DNA from: Lantana camara
Lineage: Eukaryota; Streptophyta; Magnoliopsida; Lamiales; Verbenaceae
NCBI GenBank assembly: GCA_037501455.1
Contig: CM074864.1
Location: 20,020,001 to 20,084,000 of the forward strand
Direction: 5' to 3'
Length of the DNA stretch: 64,000 nucleotides
Shown here in pieces: positions 12,253 through 23,638 of this stretch. Every line of letters starts with the position of its first letter. Within the stretch, counting starts at the first letter, position 1. A model generated the notes under the pieces. The model was not told the DNA's origin, searched no databases, and worked only from the letters and a program-made list of their open reading frames with translations. The position numbers and the translations under genes are program-made.

Positions 12253-12254
12253 CT

Positions 12255-12967
12255 TCTTCGAAAACGGAATCAGAAAAGTAGCGAAAATTTAAAATTTTTC
12301 CAACAAAAGGATCTTAGGCTCGTAATCGTGTATCCAAATTCGTAGGGATTACAAACTTACTTTCTTAATTATCTTTCTTGAAGTGTTTCAAGCCACCCAA
12401 GAACGCTCTTCTCGCGGCTTGATCCCCTCTCCTTGGTAAAGCTCGAGTCTTCAAACTTCTAACTTGAAGCTCTCTAGAGATAGTCCACCAACTTGACTAC
12501 AATCTAACTAGTAAGGATGCTAGTTCTATAGTTAGTGTTTAGGCTTAACCTAGGATTTCGTTTATCTTGGAGAAAGGATGGTGTTCAACACATGAGCCAA
12601 AAGAATTGCCAATTAGCTCTAAGAGGAGCTCGAGCTCCCTATTTATAAGAAGGGAGTGGCCGAAAATCCTAGTCCTTATGGGCTAGGGTTTTGGTCTCTC
12701 TCTCTCCTATTACTTGATTATCAAGTATTTTCCAACTTTGACTTTGAATTCTAATTCAAATCAACTTTTAAGAGAGCTAAAATATCCAAACTCATTTTGG
12801 ATAATTTTATACTTTATTTATTGAAAATAAATAACTTATTTTTATCTAATTAATTAATTCGTAATTAATTAACTAGATTATTTTTCTCTAAAATAAAACT
12901 TTCTTTTTAATTCAAAATTAAACCAAAGTCTATTAAATAATTAACAAATTAACATTTTAATATATAT

Positions 12968-13013
<46 letters not shown>

Positions 13014-14084
13014 CGTGAGACACGTGTCATACGTGACCCACACGTGTGGTTTCACACGTGTGGAAACCTCTCGGCCCGATTAACTCATTTAATCATTTTA
13101 AAGCCTCAACTCATGTAACCAAGTTGTTGTGTGTGACCCTCTAGGTTCTCAATTCAATTAGCAGTGACCCTAATTAATTAACCAGTTCACAGATTAAACG
13201 ACCATAGTCTAGCAACAGGTGTTTAACCCCTAGCTGAATTGGAATGTTCGGATTCGACAGAACCTTTAAGTCATTGATTCATGTGAGATACAATCCTCCT
13301 ACTTACTATCTCTCAACCTAGATCTAGGGAAGCGAATAATCAGAACCCTAATAATCCGGTCTTAAAGCTAAGTGCATTTCATATCCATTTGATCTCAATC
13401 CAAGAAAGCCTTTTCTTGATGTCTTGATCTACTGCCTTGGCCAAGGACTCCATATGGCATATGAATGACTTACACAATAAGACATCACCTTGCAAATGCA
13501 AGTGTAGGTCCTTTCTTGATTCTCATTCACTTTCATGAATCACTTGTGCAGCCCCAGCATAAGCCTTGAATCAGTTGTCTAAGGCGACACCCTTTAAAGC
13601 TTATACCTAAGACTACAGAGTTAACGCATAAAGTGACAAGGAACCTCAAGTCTAAGGATCAATTAATCACATTAATGACTCGTGAGATATTTCCTAATCT
13701 GGAAGTTTCTATTTCCTGAATTAGAAACTTCCTTTCCCATTTAGGAATGTTCTCACACAGGGCAGCTCAGTGAACTTACTTATTGAAGTAAGCACCCTCA
13801 TATATCACGCACGTATCAACTATACACTTTGCACCTCCATGAAACAAGGTGGTCCTTCTTAAGGGTGTGATCCCATAAGCAAGCCTTAGAGGAGTCAAGT
13901 TGACACTCCCACTGTCTGTAGGACTCACCGGCTTGCAGTATTTTACTAATCATGACTTATGTGATATAGGACTCGTTTCATGAACCATTTCACCTAAATG
14001 GTAGAGTCCTAAATTCATCAGGATTAGGGGAGTTCTCATACATGCATAGATAGAGTAAACGCATACCAAACAAGAGCATATAAA
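12255..14084 (-). mobile_element. Copia-II 5' LTR, truncated
   Basis: Alignable with the 3' LTR at 4065-6019 but stops after GAGCATATAAA at 14084, lacking the first 108 bp or so of U3. It contains its own G-box cluster (13012-13065) and a TATA-like box near 12638-12650 (minus sense). Loss of the U3 start means the right-hand target-site copy cannot be read. Confidence 0.9.
12971..13010. repeat. (AT)n microsatellite in Copia-II 5' LTR
   Basis: About 20 AT units, compared with a much shorter AT run at 4784-4803 in the partner LTR. It has expanded since insertion and lies just upstream of the G-box cluster. Confidence 0.9.
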
Positions 14085-16060
14085 TGAAAGAAAAATAGTT
14101 ATAATGTTTGGTAGAAATCACGCTTTAAATACGTCTTCCAAAAATTTTAACTTTCATTTTTCTACTCATCCCAAATTATTCTTCATCTATTACGTTCTAT
14201 TTTTTTATTCATTCCAAAGTGCATTCTAAATTATGTCTTTGTGTTTTTACTACCCTTCTTCCTCTATGTGTAAGTTCTCCGTTATATTTACTAAGTTATG
14301 TATTCTAGTTTTTATCCATTAAAATTTTTCCTTATTTATGTGTTTGTTTGTACTTCAAGTATCTCAGTTATTATATCTACCTCTTATTTATTATGTTTTT
14401 TTCCTTATGTTTATTTCATCACTTATATATATATATATATACACGTTGCGTTGTTATGGTTTTATATTTATTTTATATGTATATATATTTTTTAAATGAT
14501 TTTAACATTTTTATTTATATAATTTTTCACATTTATAATTTAACTATTTTATTTTTTTATTTATATAATTTTTCATATTTATAATTTAATACTTTTTGAG
14601 ATGGTTAACGCACGAATGTTCAATGCATGTGGTTTTTTAGTTTTTTATTTAATTTTTACAAATTAATTTCCTAAACATGATTTATGTGTGTTTTTAAAGA
14701 TAATTTAATTTTTTAATTTAATGTATCCCTGTGTTGTGGGCATGGGTTTAGAACTAGTTTTATAATTAATTTTGTACTATTATTTTACTTGAAAATTAGT
14801 TATTTTTGCCCAAATACGAGATCTAATGGGAATTAAATTGGATTAGAGAATTCAATTTAATTTAATTTGAAGGATTAATTTAATTGTGGAATTAAAAGAT
14901 AATCCTTGGTCAATAAATAATTTTAGAAATTATTTAAAGACTTTAAATCACATAATAACTATTTACTTGGTAAATTTATTTTATGCTATGCATTGGATGT
15001 ATGAATGGATTAATCATGTGCTTTATTTGCGCTATGTATGAGTTTATTTTATTTATCCATTTTGGTATTGGTTTTAAACGAGTGTCTGCGAGCCTCTTAT
15101 TCAATTGTTGTAAGCATTGTTTTTATTTTCTCCCCCTTAAAGACAGTAGTTTTAGGGTGAGATCTCTAATTAGATTAGGAGATGGAGATGCGAGACGGAG
15201 TAACCAACGGAGTAAGAAGCCCATCAAGGGCCCAAAAGTGTTTGGGCGCAATTATTTTGATGTAATAGAATAGGATTCTATTTGAGTGCTCTCTTTGTGT
15301 GCTTAATTCTGTTTGATGCATGAATAGAACCATGGTCCATAAAATGGCTATTATGGACCATGCATAGGAAGCCCATGATTATCTATATTATAGGAGCATG
15401 CTAGGCTTTTATTATCTTGTTATGAATGTTATCTTTATGTGCATAAATTTGTTCATGCATTAATTAAGATAATAATTACAATTGATGAGTCTTGGTGGAA
15501 TTTTTGAAATTCTTAAACCCCAAACCGTCTTAGATAGTCTCAGACAAAATAAATATTAAATCCAAATAGAATTGAAGGATAAAATTCGATTTTATAAATT
15601 TCCAAGCATTCCGTCAATAGAATTATTTGTTTTAGAATTAATCAAATCATTAAGTATTGGCCACGAGGTGTAGGATATGAAATGACGAGATTAATTGAAC
15701 TAAAATAATTCTTTGTATAAAAGATGCAATTTTTCAATGTCAAAATTATGTTATTGGCCACGAGGCGTGGGATATTCATAATAGCGATGGAGAAATCTTA
15801 GGGATTGATGGGTCGAAGTTAAATACTGATTAGTGTAGATGTCGCACGAGTCGTGGGTCTGATGATAAGTGCTTGGGGGTCTTAATACCCACTATTTGAA
15901 AGATATGATTTTTCTAAAATTATAAGGGGGTCAAAGGAGTTTGATTAAAATAGTGGGAGACAACATTTGATAAAAGTCCATATCATTTGTAATTGTTATT
16001 ATTTCATATCAGTCACTTATACTACGTTTTCTGCTTACATGTAGATTTTCTGCTAAAATC
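14085..16060 (+). other. Copia-I leader, second part
   Basis: From about 14760 on, the sequence parallels the leaders of Copia-II and Copia-III: a block near 15175-15290 that aligns with the GGAGTAAGATGG region of Copia-III, then CACGAG-type dyads, then gag. The first 600 bp (14085-14700) are very AT-rich low-complexity sequence that I cannot assign; open frames there are compositional. A hairpin GCCCAAA/TTTGGGC lies at about 15228-15247. Confidence 0.6.
15659..15860 (+). repeat. Leader dyads of Copia-I
   Basis: Three copies related to the Copia-II/III dyads: 15659-15674 (CACGAGGTGTAGGATAT), 15754-15772 (CACGAGGCGTGGGATAT) and 15838-15860 (GTCGCACGAGTCGTGGGTC). The third is almost identical to one copy in Copia-III. 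The other two have lost the CpG-rich centre. Confidence 0.7.
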
Positions 16061-16412
16061 GTGATGTCTAAAAATCCACTTACTACTATCCTTGAGGCCA
16101 ATAAATTGACTGGCTCGAATTATTCTGATTGGCTTCGCAATCTCAAGATTGTCTTGGATTCCGAAAGGAGGAACTATGTATTGACACAGTCTCCTCCCGA
16201 TGTCATACCTGATGACATGGCAGCCGATGAGAGGGAAACAGCTCTCCAGTGCCAAGAAGATGATCTACAGGCTAGATGTCTAATGCTTGCCACTATATCC
16301 CCCGAGTTACAAAGGCAGCATTCTGAGATGCGCCACTCAGCTGAGATCCATCTTCACTTGGAATAGATTTACAAGCCGATCAATAGGATTAATCGATTCG
16401 CGGCATCTAACG
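16061..16412 (+). pseudogene. Copia-I gag, 5' fragment
   Basis: Starts at ATG 16061 and shows the copia Gag pattern LTGSNYSDWLRNLKIVLDSE and QARCLMLATISPELQRQH, homologous to Copia-II gag but diverged. A stop lies at 16364-16366 and recognisable sequence continues in the same frame until a gypsy LTR begins at 16413. The rest of the element is not in the window. Confidence 0.88.
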
Positions 16413-17298
16413 TATAACACCCCGATTTTTTCATTCAATCATTATATGTTAATTTATAATCTCATGACATTAGATTCTTAATATTTCCATGAATTATATG
16501 AAATTATTGTTAATGTGAGATTTACATGAATTAATTGATAATGTGACTAATTGTTCATATATGACCTTACTTGATCATTTCTTAAAAATGAGGACTTGAT
16601 TGCATGAAATGAATTGGAGTTATTTGATCATTTCCCATGGAACAAAAGACCTAAGTTCAAAAATGGTTGAGTCATATGAGTTAGTGGAGGACTTTTGTAT
16701 ATATCTATACATTACATACATATTATATCATATACATCTATCTCCCAAAATATCATTCATCAAATATCATCCAAATCTCACACACATACACACACTAATA
16801 CACGATCAAACACACCAAGAAGGGAAGGAAGAATCCATCTCTTTTTCAAACAAGATTCTTGGAGGATTTGTGAAGCTAGAAGCATCATCTTCATCATCTC
16901 ATCATTTCATCTATTTCTTCTTGCATCTTGAGGTATATCGAGAATTTGATTAAATCCCTTGAGATATATTTGATGTAGGGTTTAATGATTATTTGGAGCC
17001 TTCTTGTTTATTTATGGTTAGGAGCATGTTTAGAACCATTTTACTTCAAAGCTTGCATGAATTCTTGAAGAATATGAGAGTTGGAAGACATGAGATTATA
17101 TAGGGTTTTGTTGATTGATTCTTGATGATCTATACAAGTTTCAATGGATTAAATGATGCCTAATTGGTATATATGATCATATACTTGTTATATGATTGTT
17201 TTGGAGTGTTTTAGGTTGAGTTTTTAAGTGTTTTGGTATTTGGTTGCTTCCTCCCTTGTTATGCTCTGTTTTTCCTTCGTTTATGCTGCTGGAGAGTG

Positions 17299-17417
17299 AT
17301 CTACGGGCGTGGATTTTGACCCACGGTCGTGGATTTTCATCCAGAAACTTGGGAGTTTCGGTAAGAGTGATCCACGTGCGTGGATTTTTGTGCATGGAGA
17401 AATCCACGGCCGTGGAT
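17299..17417. repeat. Dyad array in LTR A
   Basis: Four 16-bp copies at 17299-17314, 17319-17334, 17370-17385 and 17402-17417, consensus ATCCACGNNCGTGGAT. The last, ATCCACGGCCGTGGAT, is a perfect palindrome. Confidence 0.9.
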
Positions 17418-18287
17418 CTTCCCCTGTTTTTAGCCTGAGTTTGTTTTGTTCCGTTTACCCCTCAAACGAATTCCGATTAACCTGATTTTTGAACCCACAG
17501 AAAGCTCTTGAAGTCTAGAACAACCTCCAATTGGAATCACCTCAATATCGTTTCCATTTGTAAGATATTATCAATTCCTTTTTGGTGTCGTTGCTTTATC
17601 GACAAACTGCAATCATCCAACTTCAAGCTTACGCCATTTTCTCCTCACTTTGAACTAGAAAACGAGTCATATATCCTTGGAAAGACTTTTGTGTCTAGTT
17701 TCATTTTCAATAAACAAAACTCAATTCCAACTTCTAAAACTCCAAATATTTCCATTTTCCTACAACTTATGCGTTTCCAAAAACTGTCAACTTTTGCCAA
17801 ACTTCACCAAAACCCTTCTTATTGCATTCCTTTCACTTCCTTGGCTCCTTTGTGTGACTTATATGAGTTATATACTTCATTTATTGATAAGTATGCTCAT
17901 ATTTGACACTTATTGATACTTTATTTGGGAATTTAGACACATTCATGATATTTATTGATTGTGAAGGCATGATTGACATCTCATGACTTTGCCGTTCATC
18001 TTAAATGGTTCATACGAGTCGAGTCCCATGTACACTTGTCCTTGTACATAGATCACGGTCCCAGAGACGAGGAGCATACTCCATAGGGTGCTTCCTTTCT
18101 ACTTTTGGTTGGTTGGTAAAGGTGAGGTTTAATTTCTAGTTATATAGAATCCGTACAACCCTTATGTGATGTTTTCGGCCAAAATGTATCTATATATCTA
18201 TAGTTTTCCAAATCTAAAATGATTGTAAGCTAGCCATGTTATTGTACTGAATCAAGCAAGCTATGTTATTGATTTATTGATTGATTG

Positions 18288-18501
18288 GGCGAGTAAAGCA
18301 TGTTCACTTTGGGCCCGAGGGTAGTGTATTGAGCTAACCGGGAAAGCAAGGGCTAACGGGTAACTCTTTCACTATCCTCACCATGTTAGGATCACCTCTG
18401 AATCCACCAGGTGGTTTGGTGGAGGAAGAAATCCCGTGCGTGGGAGTCATGTTCCCGACGTACACCATGATTGGATGGTTGGGTCTTGCAAGCCCACCAT
18501 C
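18288..18501 (+). other. Structured block of LTR A (partial)
   Basis: The left half of the closing helix GGCGAGT is at 18288-18294. Stem I GGGTAGTG/CACTATCC is at 18319-18326/18370-18377, and stem II CCACCA/TGGTGG at 18404-18409/18417-18422. Stem III GTGCGTGGGA/TCCCgACGTAC is at 18436-18445/18453-18463, and stem IV GATGGTTGGG/CCCACCATC at 18474-18483/18493-18501. The right closing strand is lost at the TRIM junction. Confidence 0.65.
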
Positions 18502-18582
18502 ACCCGGAGGAAAAAGGGTTCATGAAACTGCTTCTTGTGCACTGTAATGAATTGCATGATCACCCTTGAATGTAAACTAAAG

Positions 18583-18829
18583 TGTAACAGCCCGAAAACC
18601 CGCCTGTCGATATTGTCCGCTTTGGTGGGCTAAGCGACACCACCCTCACGGTTTTGTTTCTCCCGGTGGAATTTAAGCCCGAAGGCGCCCACCCAGGAAA
18701 AGGCCTCAACAGGGAAGAGGTATCCACCCCCTTATAAGGAAGGCTTCGTTCTCATCTTCTTCCGATGTGGGACAAGCACTTTGAGCTTTACAGTCCACCC
18801 TCCCATAAGGGCCCAGCGTCCTCGCTGGC
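18583..18829 (-). mobile_element. TRIM fragment: one LTR plus a piece of internal sequence
   Basis: A 210-bp LTR at 18583-18792, read on the minus strand as TGTAAAGCTC...GGGCTGTTACA with the CCCACATCGG motif typical of plant TRIMs. It is followed on the plus strand by 37 bp of internal sequence (GTCCACCCTC to CTCGCTGGC) containing the PPT side. It breaks off at 18829. It is nearly identical to the copy at 33841-34273. TRIMs are non-coding and mobilised in trans (family knowledge). Confidence 0.82.
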
Positions 18830-20160
18830 TTTCCAAAGGGTAACCAACAATTACAATCAACTACAACCTTGGGGAAATGGTAACCGCTTCCCATTTAACC
18901 GTAAGAGAATCGATGCTACACTCGAAAGATTTTATGGGAAGAAAATTATAATTTTACAGCAAATCCTTCGTGGAATTTGGAAGAAACCTTAGTGGATTTC
19001 AAAGGAAGTAAATGAAATTTTAAATGGAAGATTTGGGATCAGGAGAAACTTATGGAGCGTCTCGATACGGGAATTAGATTTTGGAGTCCTCTAGCTACAG
19101 GGGAGAATGGATCACACAAGAAATTATCCCCTGACTTTAAAAGGAAACCAATAAGAATCATCAGTTGACGATGCAATCTTCTTAAATATTTTGAGAAAGA
19201 AGAATACTATCCGTGAGAAGATCGATACCATAAGTGGGGAAAGAATCAAGATTTTAAGTAAGACTAATTTTCAAGAAATTTCAAGATATACAAATTGAAG
19301 AAGAATTCGGGCCGTGAGATTTGGAATAGTTTATTGAGCTAATCAAATCTACGAAGAATTATAAGGATTAATCAGAGTCCCAAGAATTCAAATACTTTGG
19401 AAAATCAGACCAATGAAGAGTGGAGAAGTGGATTAGAGTTATTTGAGCTAAACAAAAACCGTGGGATAAAGATCAGGGTGCTATTCGAAGCTCGAGAGAC
19501 GTTGGGAATTTCAGAACTTAACAGTGAATAAGGAACTTTGAAGTTGATCAAATCATCATAAAGATAAGATTCCAACGCTTCGGTGAACGGTACATTAAAC
19601 ATACATATCACGTGCATCATCAATCTTTTGTTCTGCTTTGCTTTGGGGGGTGTATGTTGTTGTTGTGAGTTGTTGGTTACCCTTTGGGGTGACTTGAGAT
19701 TTCGTGTGTTGTTGCTTGCGGTAAGTTGAGGGTCGTGCTTTGCAATGGTCTTCTCAACGAGTTCCCTAGAGCTTGCAGTTAAGGTGAGCAACGTTCGAAG
19801 GTCAATTTCGAACTACAAGATTGAAGGCCCTTTTGGGTTGGAGAACGAGTGGTGGGAGTTCTTTAACAACTCCACTCGTGGTCCCGAATTATGGGTTGGT
19901 TTGGATTGATTCAAGTGGTAGGAGTTGAATCACTTGTGAGCCCCCTATCGTGCGATGAGTCTGAACTACTCCTAGTAGGGATCGAGTTCGTGTGAAGCTT
20001 GAAGTGATGATCGAACCCCCTTCGTGCTTGGAAGACCTTTCTCGGGCTAACCTTTGTCGGAGTGTCGCGAGCTCCGAACTTGGGTGAATACGAGAGAGTT
20101 GCTCGTAGTTTTGTTATGAGCGGTAGAACCTGGGGGCCAGGTTCTCTTAAGGGGGGAGAT
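18830..20160 (+). other. Unassigned 1.3-kb stretch ending in a gypsy PPT
   Basis: No coding frame I trust. An 18-bp perfect inverted repeat CCAAAGGGTAACCAACAA is at 18833-18850 with its complement at 19670-19687, so 18830-19690 may be a small non-autonomous element that begins at the TRIM breakpoint. The last 40 bp (AACCTGGGGGCCAGGTTCTC, then AAGGGGGGAGAT at 20149-20160) match the 3' internal end and PPT of Gypsy-II. Upstream of this no chromodomain or integrase can be read, so the gypsy internal part here is either non-coding or wholly replaced. Confidence 0.5.
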
Positions 20161-22956
20161 TGTGACGCCCCGCCTCTTCGGCATTTCAGGTACGACGTCA
20201 CGAGAGAGTTTAATTCAGTAATTTTGTGAATTATGTGATTTAGCATGCTGACGTGTCAATGTGATATTTATTTTAATTATGTGTGCTTTAGAATTTAATT
20301 AAATGTCTTGGACTCAATTGTCCAATGTTTGCAATTTAGGGACCTAATTATAATTAGGACGTTTGAGCCTTCGTGGCTATTTGAGCTCGGGAATTCGAAT
20401 TCGAATTCCGACCCTATCGTTGAGTTCGTTTCGATGATTCGGATTCAATGAATTAACCATTTATTTTCTAAAGCCATTTGATAGCCTTACTGTTTTAAAT
20501 CCGATCCGAATGGACCGGATACCGTTTGACCCTAACCATTTTAACCGACCCGTTTGCCCGGCCCTAAAAAGGGCCAAGCTTTTTCCCTCCTCACTTGATC
20601 GATCAGCAGCGACAAGGAAGAGAGGAAGAGAAGCTTTTTCCCCATTTTTGGTCATCAAGCCTTGAGCTCGGGTTTGGAAGATCCAACCGTCCGATCAACG
20701 ACCCAATGTAAGATTTGTGACCCTTTCGTTACGTGCTTTAATTTATCGTCTCTTTCGTGCCTCGGATATGTGCCTACGTGCTTTGTTGGGGAAGATGATA
20801 AATAGTAGCGGGTCGGGGGTTTGGCGTGATTAAGCTCGTTTTTTGAGCTCTTAAGTGTAATTATGTGCTATATATGTTATATATGCTTTACTGTGTTAAT
20901 TTTGCATGCTTTGGTTGTTGGTTGTGGCTGTTTGAGTGTGGTGGTGTTGGCTCCCGAGGCCATTGCTGCTTCAGCTCTATTTTAGTGAGCAGGACGGTCC
21001 GGAACGGCCGTTCCCGTTTTGGCCTTGGGGCCGGAACGGCCATTCCCATCCGCGTGTGGGAACGGCCATTCCCGTTTTGCCTTGTGTCTGGGAACGGCCC
21101 TTCCCGTGGTCCAGTGTGTGGTTTTGGGTTTTTTATGCTTTTAATTGATTTCTTTTGCCGCTGATTGATTTATATCTTAATTGTATTGCATGTTTTGATA
21201 TGAATTCGCATTATATGCTATGCTTGGTGCTTGAATGGTATTTTAATATTAACGAATGAGTATTTTATGCGTGTATACGTGATCCATGACTTCATGCCAA
21301 TCATAAGCATACGCCGTGCGTTTATTTGGTTCATTCACGTGTCTAAGTCCTGTTTTGTATTCAGTTTGTTCAGGTACACCCGGGGTGGTGTTTTATGGGC
21401 CGTGTTGATTCCGGGGTGGATCATTTGTTGTGTCTTCGGCCTCTTCGGTGTCAGGTGAGGTTAGGATATAGTTATTCCTTAATAAAATGTGCTCGGTTTT
21501 GATGCATGTGATTTAATAAAGCCTTATATGTACGTAAATAGGTGTGGGATACGTATTTGTTTGATACGTCAAAGATTTGCAAGTATGTTAAGCAATGTAC
21601 AAGCCTATGTATGCTTGATTTGGAATGATTTGTTATGTTTTGCCACGCGAAGCTATGCTTCTAACCGTATACTTCTCATGAGCCAAGTTTGGCAAGGACC
21701 GAGTGGATTGAAACGGAAAATGGTATGTATACGTATATATGTACAAGTCTGTCTGTTTGTCTGTCTCTGTTGTAGCGGGATATGATATGATATGTGTTTG
21801 TTGGGCCCCGGAGCTATGGGTAAGGAGCCCTCGGGACGGCATAGGGCCTTCGAGGTTAAGCCTGTGCATAGTCTCCATATGTTTGCAGAGGATCACCCCT
21901 GAACTCACCAGGAGGTTTGGTGAGGGAAGGAATCCTGAGGGTTTGAGTACTCGCAAGGCGCTCCCCTCGTTTGTTTGGATGGTTTGGGCGTATACACCCT
22001 TCCATCACCCGGAGTTGAGGATGATATGATATGATATGTATGTAAGTTTTCTGTTTTGATTCTGATATGATATGTTATGAGGAGATTGGGGGAGACGGAG
22101 CTCGTACCCGCCGAGTTCTATATGATTTGATATGTATGTTCTATTAAGGTTTATGAAACGGGGATAGATTCTAAGTTAAACTAAAAGGGAGTTTTTATAA
22201 GATAAGCTAAGTTTTGAATATGCTAAGATTTAATAAGCTTTGCTAAGTTTGTTCGGTAAGTTATTTTGGTTTGTTTGATTTTGCTAAAGTAAGCCCTATA
22301 TGTATATATCACAGGAAACGATTTAGTGTGCAAAAACTATCCCTGCGTTCATGAACACTATGAATTTGATATGTGCTTTGCTCCTATATATATATAGTGT
22401 GAGTGCGTTAACCCCTCACTCAGTCGAGTTAAGACTGACCCCTCCCCTTTTACTTTTAGTTTGCAGGCTTTGCTTGGTGTTCGGGCTAGGCGGAGTGTGT
22501 CTATCCTTTGAATTCTGGTTCTCGAGTCTATGTCTAGTAGGTTTTCTTGCATTCGCATTTCTTTAATTCGGCTTATGTATAAAGTATGTTTGAATATGAT
22601 ATATGGAATTTAATTATGAATTGATATGTATATTTCGGGACAGGTTAGGACAGGTTAGCCTAAATTAGTTGAACCCGTTGGATTTATGATTATTGTTGGA
22701 TATTCGGGATTAGGTATTTATGCTAGTTGAACCCGTCAACTGTTTATGTATGTTTGATTGTTGCGTGACTTATTTCACTTTCGCATTTTTGTTGTCTGTT
22801 TGGTTATGTTGTTTAGGGTCTAAGTTCCGCCTAGCTTAGGTGTGAGTCTGTCAGTCTCCCGTTCGCCACTGTTTGGTACATGTACGGACTTCCCATTTCG
22901 TATGTGGATCGGACTTTGGTGCAGGGGATGTGGTGAACCACCGTGCGGGTGCTACA
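20161..22956 (+). mobile_element. Gypsy LTR B (Tekay-type)
   Basis: Starts TGTGACGCCCCG right after a PPT and ends GTGCTACA eight bases before a PBS; 2796 bp. It shares with the other Tekay-type LTRs the dyad array (21001-21105), donor-like TCAG/GTGAGG (21454-21455), hairpins TCACCA/TGGTGA near 21904-21922 and GATGG..GGG/CCC..CCATC near 21979-22008, and an acceptor-like TTTTAGTTTGCAG ending at 22466. The part before the hairpins is diverged from LTRs A, C, D and E. Confidence 0.85.
21001..21105. repeat. Dyad array in LTR B
   Basis: Four copies at 21001-21015, 21033-21047, 21058-21073 and 21090-21105, consensus GGGAACGGCCGTTCCC. Two copies show CGT to CAT, as expected from CpG decay on one strand. 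Confidence 0.9.
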
Positions 22957-22964
22957 TCCTTAAG

Positions 22965-22977
22965 TGGTATCAGAGCT
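22965..22977 (+). other. Primer-binding site after LTR B
   Basis: TGGTATCAGAGCT. The bases after it (GTCGTGTCGTGTCAGTTAGG region) match the Gypsy-II and Gypsy-IV leaders, so this is a true gypsy leader. Confidence 0.88.
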
Positions 22978-23523
22978 ACCAGGTTCAGAACCGGTGCTCT
23001 GGAGTCGTGTCGTGTCAGTTAGGTCGTACGGCGTAGGAATACTTTTGTATTGCATTCGTCTGATTTGAAATTTTGACTTCCCTTCATGAATTTATCTGAG
23101 CTTATGTGATTGTGTCCACGCTATGATTACGATTTTTGCAAAATTATTATTGTTATACTTTAAATTTTAGTAGGTTACGTGTTGCATCTTCATTAATTAG
23201 GTGCTCTTAATTGCTTTCATTACTTGACATACCAACGTACTAACCCACATGCATAGATTTTGATCCATTGGTGAATTACAAGGTGTTGGCTAGATGACAA
23301 AAGAGTAATTGATTGTGACAAACACTTTCCGCTTCAACAAATTGATGATAGATGATTTAAAACTACCATGCCCCGATTGCTTGAATAAAGGACAAATGGA
23401 TTTCTGAAAGAATTCGACAATAGCGAGATGTTAATATTATGAAAACAGGTATCTTGCATTCATAGCACGTGCATCATGCATTGGATTAAATTATAATTAT
23501 TTCGAACATTTGTTTTATGTGCT
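22978..23523 (+). other. Gypsy leader remnant and unassigned sequence
   Basis: The first 60 bp or so are gypsy leader following LTR B. No gag is readable after it. The rest is AT-rich and I see no gene or clear repeat in it up to the inverted-repeat element at 23524. Confidence 0.5.
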
Positions 23524-23638
23524 TGATTGTCTTCCCTGCTGATTGATGAGTGCATACCATTCACATCCCTAACCCCACATGCATTAGCTTTGTGGTTGTA
23601 ATTTAGGTGTTCCCCTATCTGATCCACTAAGTGCTGTC
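23524..23638 (+). repeat. Long inverted-repeat element, outer part of left arm
   Basis: 115 bp starting TGATTGTCTTCCCTGCTGAT. It is the reverse complement of 33726-33840, with about a dozen differences. The left arm is interrupted here by Copia-III and continues at 33109. The last five bases (ctgtc) are the Copia-III target-site copy. Confidence 0.9.

Larger units (their letters stand above)
4065..14084 (-). mobile_element. Copia-II, minus-strand Ty1/copia element, 5' end truncated
   Basis: Order on the minus strand: truncated 5' LTR (12255-14084), PBS, about 2.2-kb leader, gag, protease, integrase, RT, RNase H, PPT, 3' LTR (4065-6019). The pol order PR-IN-RT-RH is diagnostic of Ty1/copia. 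About 108 bp of U3 present at 5912-6019 are missing from the 5' LTR, which stops abruptly at 14084. The coding region carries several stops and frameshifts, so the copy is not autonomous. It interrupts the Copia-I leader. LTRs differ by many substitutions and indels, so it is older than Copia-III. Confidence 0.9.
16413..18582 (+). mobile_element. Gypsy LTR A (Tekay-type), truncated on the right
   Basis: Starts TATAACACCCCG (TG changed to TA) and aligns along its length with LTR C (36948-39716). It cuts into Copia-I gag. It carries a dyad array at 17299-17417, the donor-like AAAG/GTGAGG at 18121-18122, and the first four hairpins of the structured block. At 18582 it is interrupted by a TRIM and the rest of the LTR is missing. 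Whether it was a solo LTR or part of an element cannot be told. Confidence 0.8.

Noticed and set aside
14298..14584. Two overlapping frames rich in Tyr, Phe and Ile that look like membrane proteins
   Set aside because: The DNA is a T-rich low-complexity stretch in a transposon leader; the hydrophobic look is due to TTT and TAT codons.
16613..16953. 117-codon frame in LTR A
   Set aside because: It lies in LTR sequence, is not open in the matching part of LTR C, and shows no domain.
17299..17417. Dyad arrays as a CRISPR or integron-type repeat
   Set aside because: Repeats are short palindromes at irregular spacing in a plant LTR; no associated genes exist and the spacing sequences are ordinary LTR sequence.
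20936..21164. Open frames over the LTR B dyad array with WERPFP or GTAVP-like peptides; similar frames in LTRs D, F and G
   Set aside because: They occur on both strands at once because the DNA is palindromic. They have no conserved start and repeat only the dyad, so they are by-products of the array.
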